Positions 28,634 through 37,601 of a stretch of 64,000 nt of DNA are shown here, in pieces. A program made the position numbers and the translations under genes. The notes under the pieces were generated by a model that was not told the origin of the DNA, did not search any database, and worked only from the letters and a program-made list of their open reading frames with translations. The DNA comes from JBLNBQ01 sp050260095 (GTDB lineage: Bacteria; Bacillota; UBA5301; DYFA01): positions 10,729 to 74,728 of the forward strand of contig JBLNBQ010000142.1 of the NCBI GenBank assembly GCA_050260095.1, written 5' to 3'. Position 1 is the stretch's first letter; each line of letters starts with the position of its first letter.

Positions 28634-29284
28634 ATGCATCAGAGTGATGGGGGGAGGCACGGTTTGCTCCTGGTGGTCTCCGGACCGTCGGGCGTGGGAA
28701 AGAACACGGTGCTGAACGCGCTGATCGCCGCGAACCCCCAGATCAGGTATTCAATTTCAGCCACGACCCGCCCACCCCGGTCAGGGGAGGCTCATGGGCA
28801 GCACTACTTCTTCCTCTCCGAGGAGGAGTTCGCCAGCCGTGTCGCCGCCCAGGACTTCCTGGAGTGGGCGGACTTTTGCGGCCATCGTTACGGCACGCCC
28901 CGGTCCTTCGTGGAGGAGTGCCTGGCTGCCGGGCGCCACGTGGTGCTCGACATCGACGTCCAGGGGGCGCTCAAGGTCCGGCAGGCGATGCCCGAAGCGG
29001 TGCTGGTATTTATGATGCCGCCATCCTGGGAGGAGCTGGAGGCGCGCATCCGCGCCCGCGGCACGGACACCGAAGAGAAGATCCGGCGACGGCTCGAGAC
29101 GGCGCACCGGGAGATCCTCGCCGTGCCGAGCTACGACTACGTGATCTGGAACGAGGACGTGGCCTGTTCCGCGCAGGAACTGCAGGCGATCCTCACGGCG
29201 GAGCGGTGCCGGGCGAAACGGCTCGCCCGCCACGAGTTGGACCGGTTCTTCGCAGGAAATCCCGATACTCTGCATAATTTTTGA
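28634..29284 (+). CDS. gmk: Guanylate kinase
   Basis: Phosphorylates GMP to GDP. It is 216 aa. The P-loop is SGPSGVGKNTVLNAL near residue 14, with SATTRPPRSGE and HYFFLSEEEF (GMP binding) near residues 41-60 and VVLDIDVQGALKVR near 100. The C-terminus ends in an HELDRFFAGNPD tail. It is 11 bp after remA and 45 bp before rpoZ. It is the usual neighbour of rpoZ and coaBC. Confidence 0.97.
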   Translation: MHQSDGGRHGLLLVVSGPSGVGKNTVLNALIAANPQIRYSISATTRPPRSGEAHGQHYFFLSEEEFASRVAAQDFLEWADFCGHRYGTPRSFVEECLAAGRHVVLDIDVQGALKVRQAMPEAVLVFMMPPSWEELEARIRARGTDTEEKIRRRLETAHREILAVPSYDYVIWNEDVACSAQELQAILTAERCRAKRLARHELDRFFAGNPDTLHNF

Positions 29285-29329
29285 CAGGATAAGCATCATT
29301 CACTCAGTCGCAAAGGGGTCGACGAACAC

Positions 29330-29536
29330 ATGATGGAGCCTTCGCTGGACCTTTTGATGAAGAAGGTCGGCAGCAAGTACGCGTTGGTGGTCACGGCAGC
29401 CAAACGGGCCCGGCAGATCATGGGCGGCGAGGGCAGCCTCGTGCCGTCTGCGAGCGAAAAAGCCGTGTCGGTGGCGCTCGAGGAGATCGCCAACGACCAG
29501 GTCCGGTGCGAGCAGTCGCGTTCAGGCATCAAGTAG
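29330..29536 (+). CDS. rpoZ: RNA polymerase omega subunit
   Basis: A 68-aa subunit that helps assemble RNA polymerase around beta-prime. It shows the family pattern LDLLMKKVGSKYALVVTAAKRARQI and, later, SEKAVSVALEEIAN. An ATG-ATG doublet at 29330/29333 leaves the exact start open by one residue. It is 12 bp upstream of coaBC. Confidence 0.93.
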   Translation: MMEPSLDLLMKKVGSKYALVVTAAKRARQIMGGEGSLVPSASEKAVSVALEEIANDQVRCEQSRSGIK

Positions 29537-29548
29537 GTCCCGCGGGCG

Positions 29549-30760
29549 ATGTGGGAGGGAAGGAAAGTCCTGGTCGGCGTCACCGGAAGCATCGCCGCCT
29601 ATAAGGCGTGCGAACTGGTGAGCCGGTTGGTTCAGGCCGGGGCCGAGGTCAACGTCATGATGACCGAGGCGGCCACCAAGCTGGTGGGGCCGGCTACGCT
29701 GCGGGAACTCTCGCGGCACCCAGTCTGCACCGATCTTTTCACGGCTGACCTGCACGTGCGGCCCGTCGCCCACGTGGGCCTGGCCGAATGGGCCGACCTG
29801 GTGATCGTCGCGCCGGTCACCGCCAATGTGCTGGGCAAAGTGGCCTCCGGCATCGCGGACGATTTCCTCACCACCACCCTCATGGCAACGGCGGCGCCGG
29901 TGGTCTTCGCCCCGGCGATGAACTTCCGCATGTGGCAGAATCCGGTGGTCCAGCAGAACGTGGCGCGCCTCAAGGCGCTCGGCTGCCGCTTCGTGCACCC
30001 GGAAGCAGGCTGGCTGGCCTGCGGCGAACGCGGGGAGGGCCGGCTGGCGCCGGTGGAACGCATCCTTGCGGAAGCGGCGCAGGTTTTCGCCGCGGCCGAC
30101 CTTGCCGGGCGCCGGGTGCTCATCACTGCCGGGCCGACGCGCGAGGCGCTCGACCCCGTCCGGTTCATCTCCAACCGCTCCAGCGGGCGCATGGGCTGGG
30201 CGTTGGCCGAGACGGCGCGCCGGCGGGGAGCCGAGGTCGAGTTGGTCGCCGGTCCGGTGGCCCTGCCGGACCCTCCCGGCGTACAGGTGACGCGGGTTGA
30301 GTCGGCGGTCGAGCTGCGCGAGGCGACGTTGGCCAGGGCCGGCGGGGCCGACGCGATCGTGTTGGCCGCCGCCGTGGCCGATTACCGCCCGGCCGAGGCA
30401 GCCGCCCAGAAGCTGAAGCGCACCGGCGAAGACCTTGTGGTGCGCCTGGTGCCCAACCCCGACGTCGCCGCCGAAGTGGCCATGCGCCGGCGGGCCGGGC
30501 AGGTGTTGGTCGGGTTCGCCGCAGAGACGGAGAGCCTCGTGACCAACGCCAAGGCTAAACTGGAGCGCAAGGGACTAGACCTCATCGTGGCGAATTTGGT
30601 TGGCGTCCCGGGCAGCGGTTTCGATTCCGAGACGAACAGCGTGGTCATCTTGGATGAGACCGGTGTGGTGGCCGAGGTGGAGGCGCGCCCCAAGACAGAG
30701 GTGGCCGAACGGATATGGGACGCGGTGGCGAAGCGATGGAGGGCTGCATCGCTGAAGTAG
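29549..30760 (+). CDS. coaBC: Bifunctional phosphopantothenoylcysteine decarboxylase / synthetase
   Basis: Two steps of coenzyme A synthesis. It is 403 aa. The N-terminal flavoprotein decarboxylase domain (about 1-185) has VTGSIAAYKACELV, FAPAMNFRMW with the conserved Asn-Met pair, and a Cys in the WLACGERGEGR flap. The C-terminal CTP-dependent ligase domain has LITAGPTREALDPVRFISNRSSG near residue 190 and AAAVADYRP near residue 272. Its end overlaps the priA start region by about 25 bp. Confidence 0.96.
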   Translation: MWEGRKVLVGVTGSIAAYKACELVSRLVQAGAEVNVMMTEAATKLVGPATLRELSRHPVCTDLFTADLHVRPVAHVGLAEWADLVIVAPVTANVLGKVASGIADDFLTTTLMATAAPVVFAPAMNFRMWQNPVVQQNVARLKALGCRFVHPEAGWLACGERGEGRLAPVERILAEAAQVFAAADLAGRRVLITAGPTREALDPVRFISNRSSGRMGWALAETARRRGAEVELVAGPVALPDPPGVQVTRVESAVELREATLARAGGADAIVLAAAVADYRPAEAAAQKLKRTGEDLVVRLVPNPDVAAEVAMRRRAGQVLVGFAAETESLVTNAKAKLERKGLDLIVANLVGVPGSGFDSETNSVVILDETGVVAEVEARPKTEVAERIWDAVAKRWRAASLK

Positions 30761-33195
30761 CGCTGGACATGCCGGGCCGGGAGCTTGACCGGCCCTTCGA
30801 CTATTGCGTACCGGCCCGGCTGGCCGGCCTGCTGCGGGTCGGTAGCCGGGTTCGGGTCCCTTTTGGCCCTCGCAACGTGGAGGGATGGGTGGTCGGGCTC
30901 AAGGCCGTCTCGGAGGTGTCCGGCAGCCGGCTCCGCGAGGTCGCCGACCTCGCCGGAGAGGATCGCTGGCTCACCGCCCAGCAGCTAGCGGTCGCCCAGT
31001 GGGTTGCCGGGCATTATCTCGCCCCGCTCAGGGAGGCGCTGGCCCTCTTCGCTCCGCCTGGCGCGGGCGGGGAGTCGCTGGTGGCCTATGCGCCGGCCGA
31101 AGACGTCCTTCCCGCGGAGACGCAGTTCCGGGCGGAGGGGACGCGTCGCCTCTGGGCCTTCCTACAGCAGCGAAGGGGCGCGGTCTCCCGGGCCGAGATC
31201 AGGCGGCAGTTCGGGGCGGCGGGTCTTCAAGCCTTGACCGGGCTGGTAGCCCGGGGCTTGGTCGTCCCGGCCGAGGTCCGGCGGGCCGGGACGGGCCCCC
31301 GGCTGGTGCGTGCGTTCAAGCTGGTGGAGGGCGGTCAGGCAGAGGCACCGGCGGCACGCCGGCTGACTGCCGGGCAGGAGCGAGTCTTGGCGGTCCTCGC
31401 CGGGCATCCGGCCGGGTTGACCCTGGCCGAGCTGGCGGCCGCAGGAGCCGGAGAGAGCGCCGTGCGCAGCCTGGTGCGGCGGGGGCTCGTGGGCGCCGAG
31501 TCGCGGGCGGTGCGCCGGGCGCCCGCCCCGGAGGCGCCGGTCTGGTCGGTGAGCGGGCCGGGCCCCGCGTTGACGGCCGAGCAGCAAGCCGCCTTGGCCG
31601 TGGTGCGGCGGGAGGCGCAGCGGGCGTGGTCCGGCCAGGGCGAAGCCCGCCCCGTGCTGGTACACGGCGTGACCGGCAGCGGCAAGACCGAAATCTACCT
31701 TCGGGCGGTGGCCGAGGCCCTCGCAGTGGGGCGGGGCGCCATCGTCCTGGTGCCCGAGATTTCGCTCACCCCCCAGATGGGCGAACGGTTCCGCAGCCGG
31801 TTCGGCGAGGCAGTCGCCCTCCTCCATAGCCGCCTGGGCGCCGGTGAGCGGTTCGACGAGTGGCGGCGGGTGCACAGCGGCGAGGCGCGGGTGGCGCTGG
31901 GGGCCCGGTCGGCCGTGTTCGCGCCGGTTCACCGGCTCGGGTTGCTCGTGGTCGACGAGGAGCACGAGAGCAGCTACAAACAGGAAGAGAGCCCACGCTA
32001 CCACGCCCGGGAGGTGGCGCTCAGCAGAGCCCGGGCCGAGGGCGCAGGGGTCATCCTGGGAAGCGCCACCCCCGCGGTCGAGAGCTACGCGCGGGCGCTC
32101 TCCGGCGAATTCGAACTGGTCTCGCTCACCGGGCGTCCCCTGGGGCGGCCGCTGCCCGAGGTGCAGATCGTCGACATGCGAGCCGAACTGGCCGAGGGAC
32201 ACCGCGAGATGTTCAGCCGCACGCTGCGGGCCGAACTCGAAGCGCGCCTCAGCGCCGGCGAGCAGGCCCTGCTCTTCCTGAACCGGCGGGGTTTCAGCCG
32301 CGTGGCGCTCTGCCGGGCGTGCGGTCTCGTGGTGCGCTGCCCGCTGTGCCGGGTGGCGCTCACCTACCACGCGGCGGAGAACCGCCTGCGGTGCCATTAT
32401 TGCGACCATTCCGCGCCCCTGCCGTCATCCTGCCCGAGTTGCGGGAGCCGGTACATCCGCCATTTCGGGGTGGGCACGGAGCGGGTGGAGGAGGAGGTCC
32501 GGCGGCTCTTCCCGCACGCCCCCGTAGCCCGGCTGGACGTCGACACGACGCGCCGCAAAGGCGCGCACGGCCGCATCCTCTCCGCCTTCGCCCGGGGGGA
32601 GTACCAGGTCCTGGTGGGGACGCAGATGATCGGGAAGGGGCTTGACCTGGCGGGCGTCACCCTGGTCGGGGTGATCGCCGCCGACACCGCGCTGGGGCTT
32701 CCCGACTTCCGCGCGGCGGAGCGGACCTTCGCCATGCTGGAACAGGTGGCTGGCCGGGCGGGCAGAGGCGCCACCCCCGGAAGGGTCGTGGTGCAGACCT
32801 ACAACCCGGAACACTATGCGGTGGAGTGCGCCCGCCGGCATGACAGCGCCGGTTTTTACCGGCAGGAGCTGGCCTTCCGCCGCTCCGCAGGGTATCCGCC
32901 CTTCGGGGAATTATTGCTGGTGACGGTGGCGAGCCCGGCGCGCGAGGCGGCCGAGCGGGCCGCCGGCGAAGTGGCCGCCGCCTTGCGGGGGGTAGTGGGG
33001 GAGCGCGCCGCGCTGCTCGGCCCTAGCCCCGCCCCGTTGGCCCACCTGCGGGGGCTCGAGCGGGTGCAGGTTCTCCTCAAAGGGGAATTGGGCGATGACG
33101 TGGGGGAGACTCTTCGTTCGGTGACGGAACGCGTGCGCCAGCGGGACGAGCAGTTGCGCCTGACCTGGGACGTCGATCCGCAGTCCATGTTGTAG
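30736..33195 (+). CDS. priA: Primosomal protein N', replication restart helicase
   Basis: DNA helicase that reloads the replisome at stalled forks. It is about 819 aa. The N-terminal 3' DNA-binding domain begins with ELDRPFDYCVP. The helicase core has the Walker A motif HGVTGSGKTEIYL near residue 312 and the DEEHESSYKQ motif near residue 402. The zinc-binding insertion has four CxxC-type pairs (CRACG, CPLC, CHYC, CPSC) around residues 525-570, and VGTQMIGKGLDLAGV lies near residue 626. Start alternatives are ATG at 30715 and ATG at 30736; both lie inside coaBC. Confidence 0.95.
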   Translation: MEGCIAEVALDMPGRELDRPFDYCVPARLAGLLRVGSRVRVPFGPRNVEGWVVGLKAVSEVSGSRLREVADLAGEDRWLTAQQLAVAQWVAGHYLAPLREALALFAPPGAGGESLVAYAPAEDVLPAETQFRAEGTRRLWAFLQQRRGAVSRAEIRRQFGAAGLQALTGLVARGLVVPAEVRRAGTGPRLVRAFKLVEGGQAEAPAARRLTAGQERVLAVLAGHPAGLTLAELAAAGAGESAVRSLVRRGLVGAESRAVRRAPAPEAPVWSVSGPGPALTAEQQAALAVVRREAQRAWSGQGEARPVLVHGVTGSGKTEIYLRAVAEALAVGRGAIVLVPEISLTPQMGERFRSRFGEAVALLHSRLGAGERFDEWRRVHSGEARVALGARSAVFAPVHRLGLLVVDEEHESSYKQEESPRYHAREVALSRARAEGAGVILGSATPAVESYARALSGEFELVSLTGRPLGRPLPEVQIVDMRAELAEGHREMFSRTLRAELEARLSAGEQALLFLNRRGFSRVALCRACGLVVRCPLCRVALTYHAAENRLRCHYCDHSAPLPSSCPSCGSRYIRHFGVGTERVEEEVRRLFPHAPVARLDVDTTRRKGAHGRILSAFARGEYQVLVGTQMIGKGLDLAGVTLVGVIAADTALGLPDFRAAERTFAMLEQVAGRAGRGATPGRVVVQTYNPEHYAVECARRHDSAGFYRQELAFRRSAGYPPFGELLLVTVASPAREAAERAAGEVAAALRGVVGERAALLGPSPAPLAHLRGLERVQVLLKGELGDDVGETLRSVTERVRQRDEQLRLTWDVDPQSML

Positions 33196-33214
33196 TCGGG
33201 GAGGAAAAGGCTAG

Positions 33215-33673
33215 ATGGCCCTGTTGCCCATCGTACAGGAGGGAGCGCCGGTCCTGCGCCAGCGCGCCCTGCCGGTGAAAAGGATCACGAAGCGGCTGGA
33301 GAGGTTGGTCGATGACATGTTCGAGACCATGCGGGAGGCCGACGGCGTCGGATTGGCCGCCCCGCAGGTGGGGGTCAGCGAGCGCCTGATCGTGATCGAC
33401 GTGGGGGAAGGGGAAGTGGCGCTCTTCAACCCGGTGATCGTCGAGGCCCGGGGGCACGACACCGACCTGGAGGGGTGCCTCAGCATCCCGGGGAAAGTCG
33501 GCTACGTCACCAGGGCGGAAGAGGTGGTGGCGCAGGGCCTGAACCGGCACGGGCGGCCCACTGAGGTGCGCGCCGCCGGGCTTTTGGCCCGCGCGCTCCA
33601 GCACGAGATCGACCACCTCGACGGGATACTCTTCATCGACCGGGCAACCGAGGTCCACGAGAAGAAAGCGTAG
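33215..33673 (+). CDS. def: Peptide deformylase
   Basis: Removes the formyl group from nascent protein N-termini. It is 152 aa. All three metal-site motifs are present: GVGLAAPQVG near residue 44, EGCLSIPG near residue 87 and QHEIDHLDG near residue 129. It is paired with fmt 10 bp downstream, the classic def-fmt arrangement, and follows priA as in Bacillus. Confidence 0.97.
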   Translation: MALLPIVQEGAPVLRQRALPVKRITKRLERLVDDMFETMREADGVGLAAPQVGVSERLIVIDVGEGEVALFNPVIVEARGHDTDLEGCLSIPGKVGYVTRAEEVVAQGLNRHGRPTEVRAAGLLARALQHEIDHLDGILFIDRATEVHEKKA

Positions 33674-33683
33674 GCGGAACAGC

Positions 33684-34625
33684 GTGAGAGTGGTGTTCTT
33701 CGGCACTCCCGAGTTCGCCGTGCCCAGCCTCGAAGCGCTGGCCGCGGCCGGACACGAACTGCCGCTGGTCGTCAGCCAGCCTGACCGGCCGGCCGGTCGC
33801 GGCTTGCGGCTCGCCCCTCCGCCGGTCAAGGTGACCGCGGAAGCGCTCGGGCTCCCCGTCGCACAACCGGCCCGGGTCTCCGAGCCGGAGTTCGTCGCCC
33901 GGCTCGCAGCCCTCGCACCCGACCTCTGCGTCGTGGTGGCCTTCGGGCAGAAGATCTCCGAGGAACTCCTGCAGCTGGTGCCGGGAGGGTGGGTCAACGT
34001 GCACGGCTCGCTGCTGCCGCGCTGGCGAGGCGCGGCCCCCATCGCCCGGGCCATCCTCGCCGGCGACCAGGTGACCGGCGTGACCACCATGTACCTGGGC
34101 ACCGGCTGGGACACCGGCGACATGATCCTCAAACGAGAGACGCCCATCGGTGAGGACGAGACGGCGGGAGAACTGGCCGACCGGTTGGGCCGTTTGGGGG
34201 CCGGCCTGCTCGTCGAGACGCTGGCGCTGATCGCCCAGGGGAAGGCCCCGCGGGAACCGCAGGACGACGCCCTCGCCACGCTGGCGGCGCGGCTGAGACC
34301 CGAGGAAGGGGAACTGGACTGGGCCCGCCCGGCGTTGGAACTCCATAACCGGGTACGCGCCTTCACCCCCAGTCCGGGGGCGTTCACCTTCTTTAGGGGC
34401 AAGCGGCTCAAGGTGCTCAGGACGGGGGCGCCGGTCCCCTCCTTCGCTCCCGACGCCCTGCCCGGCACGCTGGTGGCCGCCCGCGGCGCGCTATACGGGC
34501 AGGCGGGGGAGGGTATGCTCCCATTGATCGCGGTCCAGGCGGAAGGTGGCCGCCCCTTGAGCGGGGCGGAGTTCGCCCGGGGGGCGCGCCTTGGGGTAGG
34601 AGAGCGCTGCGGCAGGGAGGGGTAA
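33684..34625 (+). CDS. fmt: Methionyl-tRNA formyltransferase
   Basis: Formylates initiator Met-tRNA. It is 313 aa. It opens VVFFGTPEFAVPSL, has QPDRPAGRG near residue 33, and the catalytic NVHGSLLPRWRGAAPI (Asn, His) with the Asp in GWDTGDMI near residue 148. The C-terminal domain has VRAFTPSPGAF. GTG start at 33684. Confidence 0.97.
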   Translation: MRVVFFGTPEFAVPSLEALAAAGHELPLVVSQPDRPAGRGLRLAPPPVKVTAEALGLPVAQPARVSEPEFVARLAALAPDLCVVVAFGQKISEELLQLVPGGWVNVHGSLLPRWRGAAPIARAILAGDQVTGVTTMYLGTGWDTGDMILKRETPIGEDETAGELADRLGRLGAGLLVETLALIAQGKAPREPQDDALATLAARLRPEEGELDWARPALELHNRVRAFTPSPGAFTFFRGKRLKVLRTGAPVPSFAPDALPGTLVAARGALYGQAGEGMLPLIAVQAEGGRPLSGAEFARGARLGVGERCGREG

Positions 34626-34627
34626 GG

Positions 34628-35383
34628 GTGCCCGTCAAGAAGCGGGTCTTCCTGGGTCTGGTCTCAGCCACCGTGCTGGTGGCGCTGGCCCTTGCCGGCA
34701 CGGTCTGGGTCCTGAGCCGGTCGGGGCTGTGGGGCCGCGCCGTGCTGCTCTTCACCTCCTGGCTCGGGTTCATGCTGGCGGTGTTGTCCGCGGCGGGCCT
34801 GCTGGGGATCGTGCTCACCGTCTGGCGCGGCCGCCCGGTCGGGCTGGCCCCGTTCATCCGGCTGGTGCTGGAATTCTTCTACCCGCTCTCGCTGCGGCTG
34901 GGCCCGCTGGTCGGCATCGGCAAGGAGCAGGTGCAAACCTCGTTCGTCGCGGTGAACAACGCCCTGGCGAAGGCGGGGGCGGGCCAGGTGCGCCCCGGGG
35001 ACGTGCTGCTCTTGGTGCCGCATTGCCTGCAGCGCACCGACTGCGCGCACCGCATCACGGTCGACGCCGGGAACTGTCGGCGCTGCGGGCGTTGCCAGGT
35101 CGGCGAGGTCGTTGCCCTGGCGCGGCGTCACGGGATAAGGCTCGCGGTCGCCACCGGAGGCGGGATGGCCCGGAAGTTGATCCACGATCTTCGCCCGGAG
35201 GCCGTCATCGCGGTGGCCTGCGAGCGCGACCTCATCAGCGGTCTTCTCGAGACGTATCCTCTGCCGGTCTACGGCATAGTGAATGAGCGGCCGCACGGAT
35301 ACTGCGTCAACACCGGGGTCTCCCTCGAACGGATCGAGGCGGCCCTGGAGCTGTTCCTGTCGGCAAGCCGCAATACGCAATAG
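34628..35383 (+). CDS. DUF116 membrane-associated cysteine-rich protein
   Basis: A 251-aa protein of unknown function in the DUF116 family. It has two N-terminal membrane segments (about residues 8-28 and 38-60). The soluble part holds a cysteine cluster, CLQRTDC followed by CRRCGRC, around residues 137-160, that could bind metal or an iron-sulphur centre, then ATGGGMARKLI and VACERDLISGL. It lies 2 bp after fmt and before a Zn-peptidase and rsmB. No reaction is assigned. Confidence 0.82.
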   Translation: MPVKKRVFLGLVSATVLVALALAGTVWVLSRSGLWGRAVLLFTSWLGFMLAVLSAAGLLGIVLTVWRGRPVGLAPFIRLVLEFFYPLSLRLGPLVGIGKEQVQTSFVAVNNALAKAGAGQVRPGDVLLLVPHCLQRTDCAHRITVDAGNCRRCGRCQVGEVVALARRHGIRLAVATGGGMARKLIHDLRPEAVIAVACERDLISGLLETYPLPVYGIVNERPHGYCVNTGVSLERIEAALELFLSASRNTQ

Positions 35384-35398
35384 GGGAGGCGAACAACC

Positions 35399-36094
35399 GT
35401 GTACCCGTTCTTCTTCGGATACGACCCCACTTGGTTCCTCCTGATCCCCGGCCTGATCGTCGCCTTCTGGGCGCAGGCCAAGGTCAGCGGGACCTTCGCC
35501 CGTTACTCGCGGGTGCGCGCCCGCCGCGGCCTCACCGGGGCCCAGGTGGCCCGGGCGCTCCTGGACGATGCCGGCCTCACCGACGTCACCGTCGAGGCCA
35601 TCCCCGGCAACCTGAGCGATCATTACGACCCGCGCAGGCGGGCGGTCCGGCTCTCCGAGGCCGTCTACGGCGAACAGAGCCTGGCGGCCTTGGGGGTGGC
35701 CGCGCACGAGACGGGGCATGCCCTGCAGCACGCGGCGCACTACGCGCCGTTGGGGTTGCGCAACAGCCTCTTTCCGGTGGCCAACCTCGGTTCCACCCTG
35801 GCCTTCCCGCTCTTCTTCCTCGGCTTCCTCTTCCGGGGTGGCTTTCTGATGGACCTGGGCATCGCCCTCTTCACCGGGGCGCTGGTCTTTCAGGTCATCA
35901 CCGTGCCGGTGGAACTGAACGCTTCCCGGCGGGCGGTGGCGCTGCTCGAGGGAGGCGGCTACCTGGAACCTGAGGAGACCGAAGGGGCGTGGAAGGTCTT
36001 GTCGGCAGCCGCCTGGACGTACGTGGCTGCGGCGCTGGTTGCCCTGCTCCAGCTCGTGCGCTTGCTGGCGCTGCGGAGCAGCCGTGACGACTGA
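35399..36094 (+). CDS. YugP-type membrane zinc metallopeptidase
   Basis: A 231-aa integral membrane peptidase candidate. The HExxH zinc motif is AAHETGHALQH near residue 101. It is preceded by a YDPRRRAVRLSEAVYGEQSL segment typical of the family. Hydrophobic segments lie at about 8-25, 130-160 and 205-225. Substrates are unknown. It begins 15 bp after the DUF116 gene, and its end overlaps the rsmB start by 11 bp. Confidence 0.88.
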   Translation: MYPFFFGYDPTWFLLIPGLIVAFWAQAKVSGTFARYSRVRARRGLTGAQVARALLDDAGLTDVTVEAIPGNLSDHYDPRRRAVRLSEAVYGEQSLAALGVAAHETGHALQHAAHYAPLGLRNSLFPVANLGSTLAFPLFFLGFLFRGGFLMDLGIALFTGALVFQVITVPVELNASRRAVALLEGGGYLEPEETEGAWKVLSAAAWTYVAAALVALLQLVRLLALRSSRDD

Positions 36095-37478
36095 CGCGGG
36101 TCCGGTCCGGCGCCAGGCCCGTGAGGTGGCCCTGCAGGTTCTCTGCGCGGTCGAAGAGCGCGGCGCCTATGCCAATCTGGCCCTCTCCCAAGGGCTCGAG
36201 CGCGCCGGCCTTTCGCCCTCCGACCGGAGTTTCGCCACCGAACTGGTCTACGGCACCGTGCGGCGCCGCCTGACGCTCGATTGGGTGCTCGAGCAGTTCC
36301 TCACCCGGCCGTTCGACGCGCTGGCCCCTTGGCTCCAAAGCCTCCTGCGCCTCTCCGCCTATCAACTGCTCTACCTGGAACACGTGCCGCCCGAGGCGGT
36401 CTGCAACGAGGCGGTCGAGTTGGCCAAACGGCGGGGGCACCGGGGCATCGCCGGCCTGGTGAACGCCGTCCTCCGCTCTTTGCTGCGCGGCCGCAGCGAA
36501 ATCACGTGGCCCGACCCGCAGACCGACCCGGTCGAGTATCTCTCCGTCCGCGAGTCGCACCCCGCCTGGCTGGTGAGACGCTGGCTGCAGCGGCTGGGGT
36601 ACGCCGAAACCGCCCAGTTGCTCGCCGCCGACAATGCCACCCCCCCGCTGACGCTTCGGGCCAACCGCTGCCGGATGGGCCGGGACGAACTGCTCGCCCG
36701 GCTCGCCGGCCGGGGGCTTGCCGCTGAGCCCTGCCGGTGGGCGCCGGAAGGGGTCACGCTGCGCTCGCGCACCGGGTCAGTCGAGCGCCTGCCGGAGATC
36801 ACCGAGGGCCTGGCGCAGGTGCAGGATGAAGCGTCGATGCTGGTGGCGAGGCTGGCCGCCCCCGAACCGGGGCACCGGGTGCTCGACTGCGCCAGCGCGC
36901 CGGGGGGCAAGGCCACGCACCTTGCGGAGTTGATGGGCGACTCCGGCCACGTCTGCGCCTTCGATGTCCACCCGGGCAAACTGCGCCTGGTCGAGGAGAA
37001 CGCCGCCCGGCTCGGGCTGCGCTCGGTGCAGACCGCGGTGGTCGACGCGCTGGCGGTCGGCAGCCTCCCGGAGTTCGCGGAGGCCTTCGACCGCTGCCTG
37101 TTGGACGCGCCCTGCACCGGTTTGGGCGTTCTCCGCCGGAAGGCCGACAGCCGCTGGCGTAAGGCGGAGGGAGACATACCGGCCCTCGCCCGGCAGCAGG
37201 GGGCCATGCTGGCGTCGGCGGCCCGCACGGTGAAGCGGGGCGGCCGGTTGGTGTACTCCACTTGTTCGACGGAGCGGGAAGAGGGCGAGGACGTGATTGA
37301 GCGCTTCCTCGAAGGCGAAGGCCACGCTTTCCGGCTCTTGGACGCGGGGGAGATTCTCACGGCTCAGGGCATCCCCGCCCGGACGGAAGACTCTCTCACG
37401 GCTGGCAGGTATCTGAGGCTCTGGCCGCAGCGGCACGGCACCGACGGCTTCTTCGCCGCCGCACTCGTGCGCCTGTAG
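36084..37478 (+). CDS. rsmB: 16S rRNA (cytosine-967-C5)-methyltransferase
   Basis: SAM-dependent m5C methylation of 16S rRNA. It is 464 aa. The N-terminal NusB-like RNA-binding domain (about 1-150) begins ARQAREVALQVL. The methyltransferase domain shows DCASAPGGKATHLAELM near residue 270, the DAPCTGLGVLRRKAD catalytic motif near residue 335 and STCSTEREE near residue 392, with both family cysteines. I chose the GTG at 36084, which overlaps the peptidase gene end. This matches Bacillus yloM. Confidence 0.95.
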   Translation: MTTDAGPVRRQAREVALQVLCAVEERGAYANLALSQGLERAGLSPSDRSFATELVYGTVRRRLTLDWVLEQFLTRPFDALAPWLQSLLRLSAYQLLYLEHVPPEAVCNEAVELAKRRGHRGIAGLVNAVLRSLLRGRSEITWPDPQTDPVEYLSVRESHPAWLVRRWLQRLGYAETAQLLAADNATPPLTLRANRCRMGRDELLARLAGRGLAAEPCRWAPEGVTLRSRTGSVERLPEITEGLAQVQDEASMLVARLAAPEPGHRVLDCASAPGGKATHLAELMGDSGHVCAFDVHPGKLRLVEENAARLGLRSVQTAVVDALAVGSLPEFAEAFDRCLLDAPCTGLGVLRRKADSRWRKAEGDIPALARQQGAMLASAARTVKRGGRLVYSTCSTEREEGEDVIERFLEGEGHAFRLLDAGEILTAQGIPARTEDSLTAGRYLRLWPQRHGTDGFFAAALVRL

Positions 37479-37530
37479 CGGGCGGCGGAGGTCACAGCGG
37501 AAGGTCTGGGAAAACTTTCCTCGTGGCGAA

Positions 37531-37557
37531 AGGATTCCCCACGGTTATGCAGAAAGC
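37531..37557 (+). promoter_or_regulatory. Possible sigma-H-like promoter before spo0A
   Basis: AGGATTC (37531-37537), 14 nt, then GAAAGC (37552-37557). The -35 half fits the sigma-H pattern well and the -10 half only partly. It has the same 14-nt spacing as the candidate before yicC. Bacillus spo0A has a sigma-H promoter, which raises the prior. There is no clear 0A box in the 123-bp gap. Confidence 0.3.
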
Positions 37558-37601
37558 TCTCCCTTGATGTATGTCTCACCCGGGGGGAGGAGGAGGAGTC
37601 G

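Noticed and set aside
37479..37601. 0A box (TGTCGAA) for spo0A autoregulation
   Set aside because: No acceptable match was found in the 123-bp leader on either strand.
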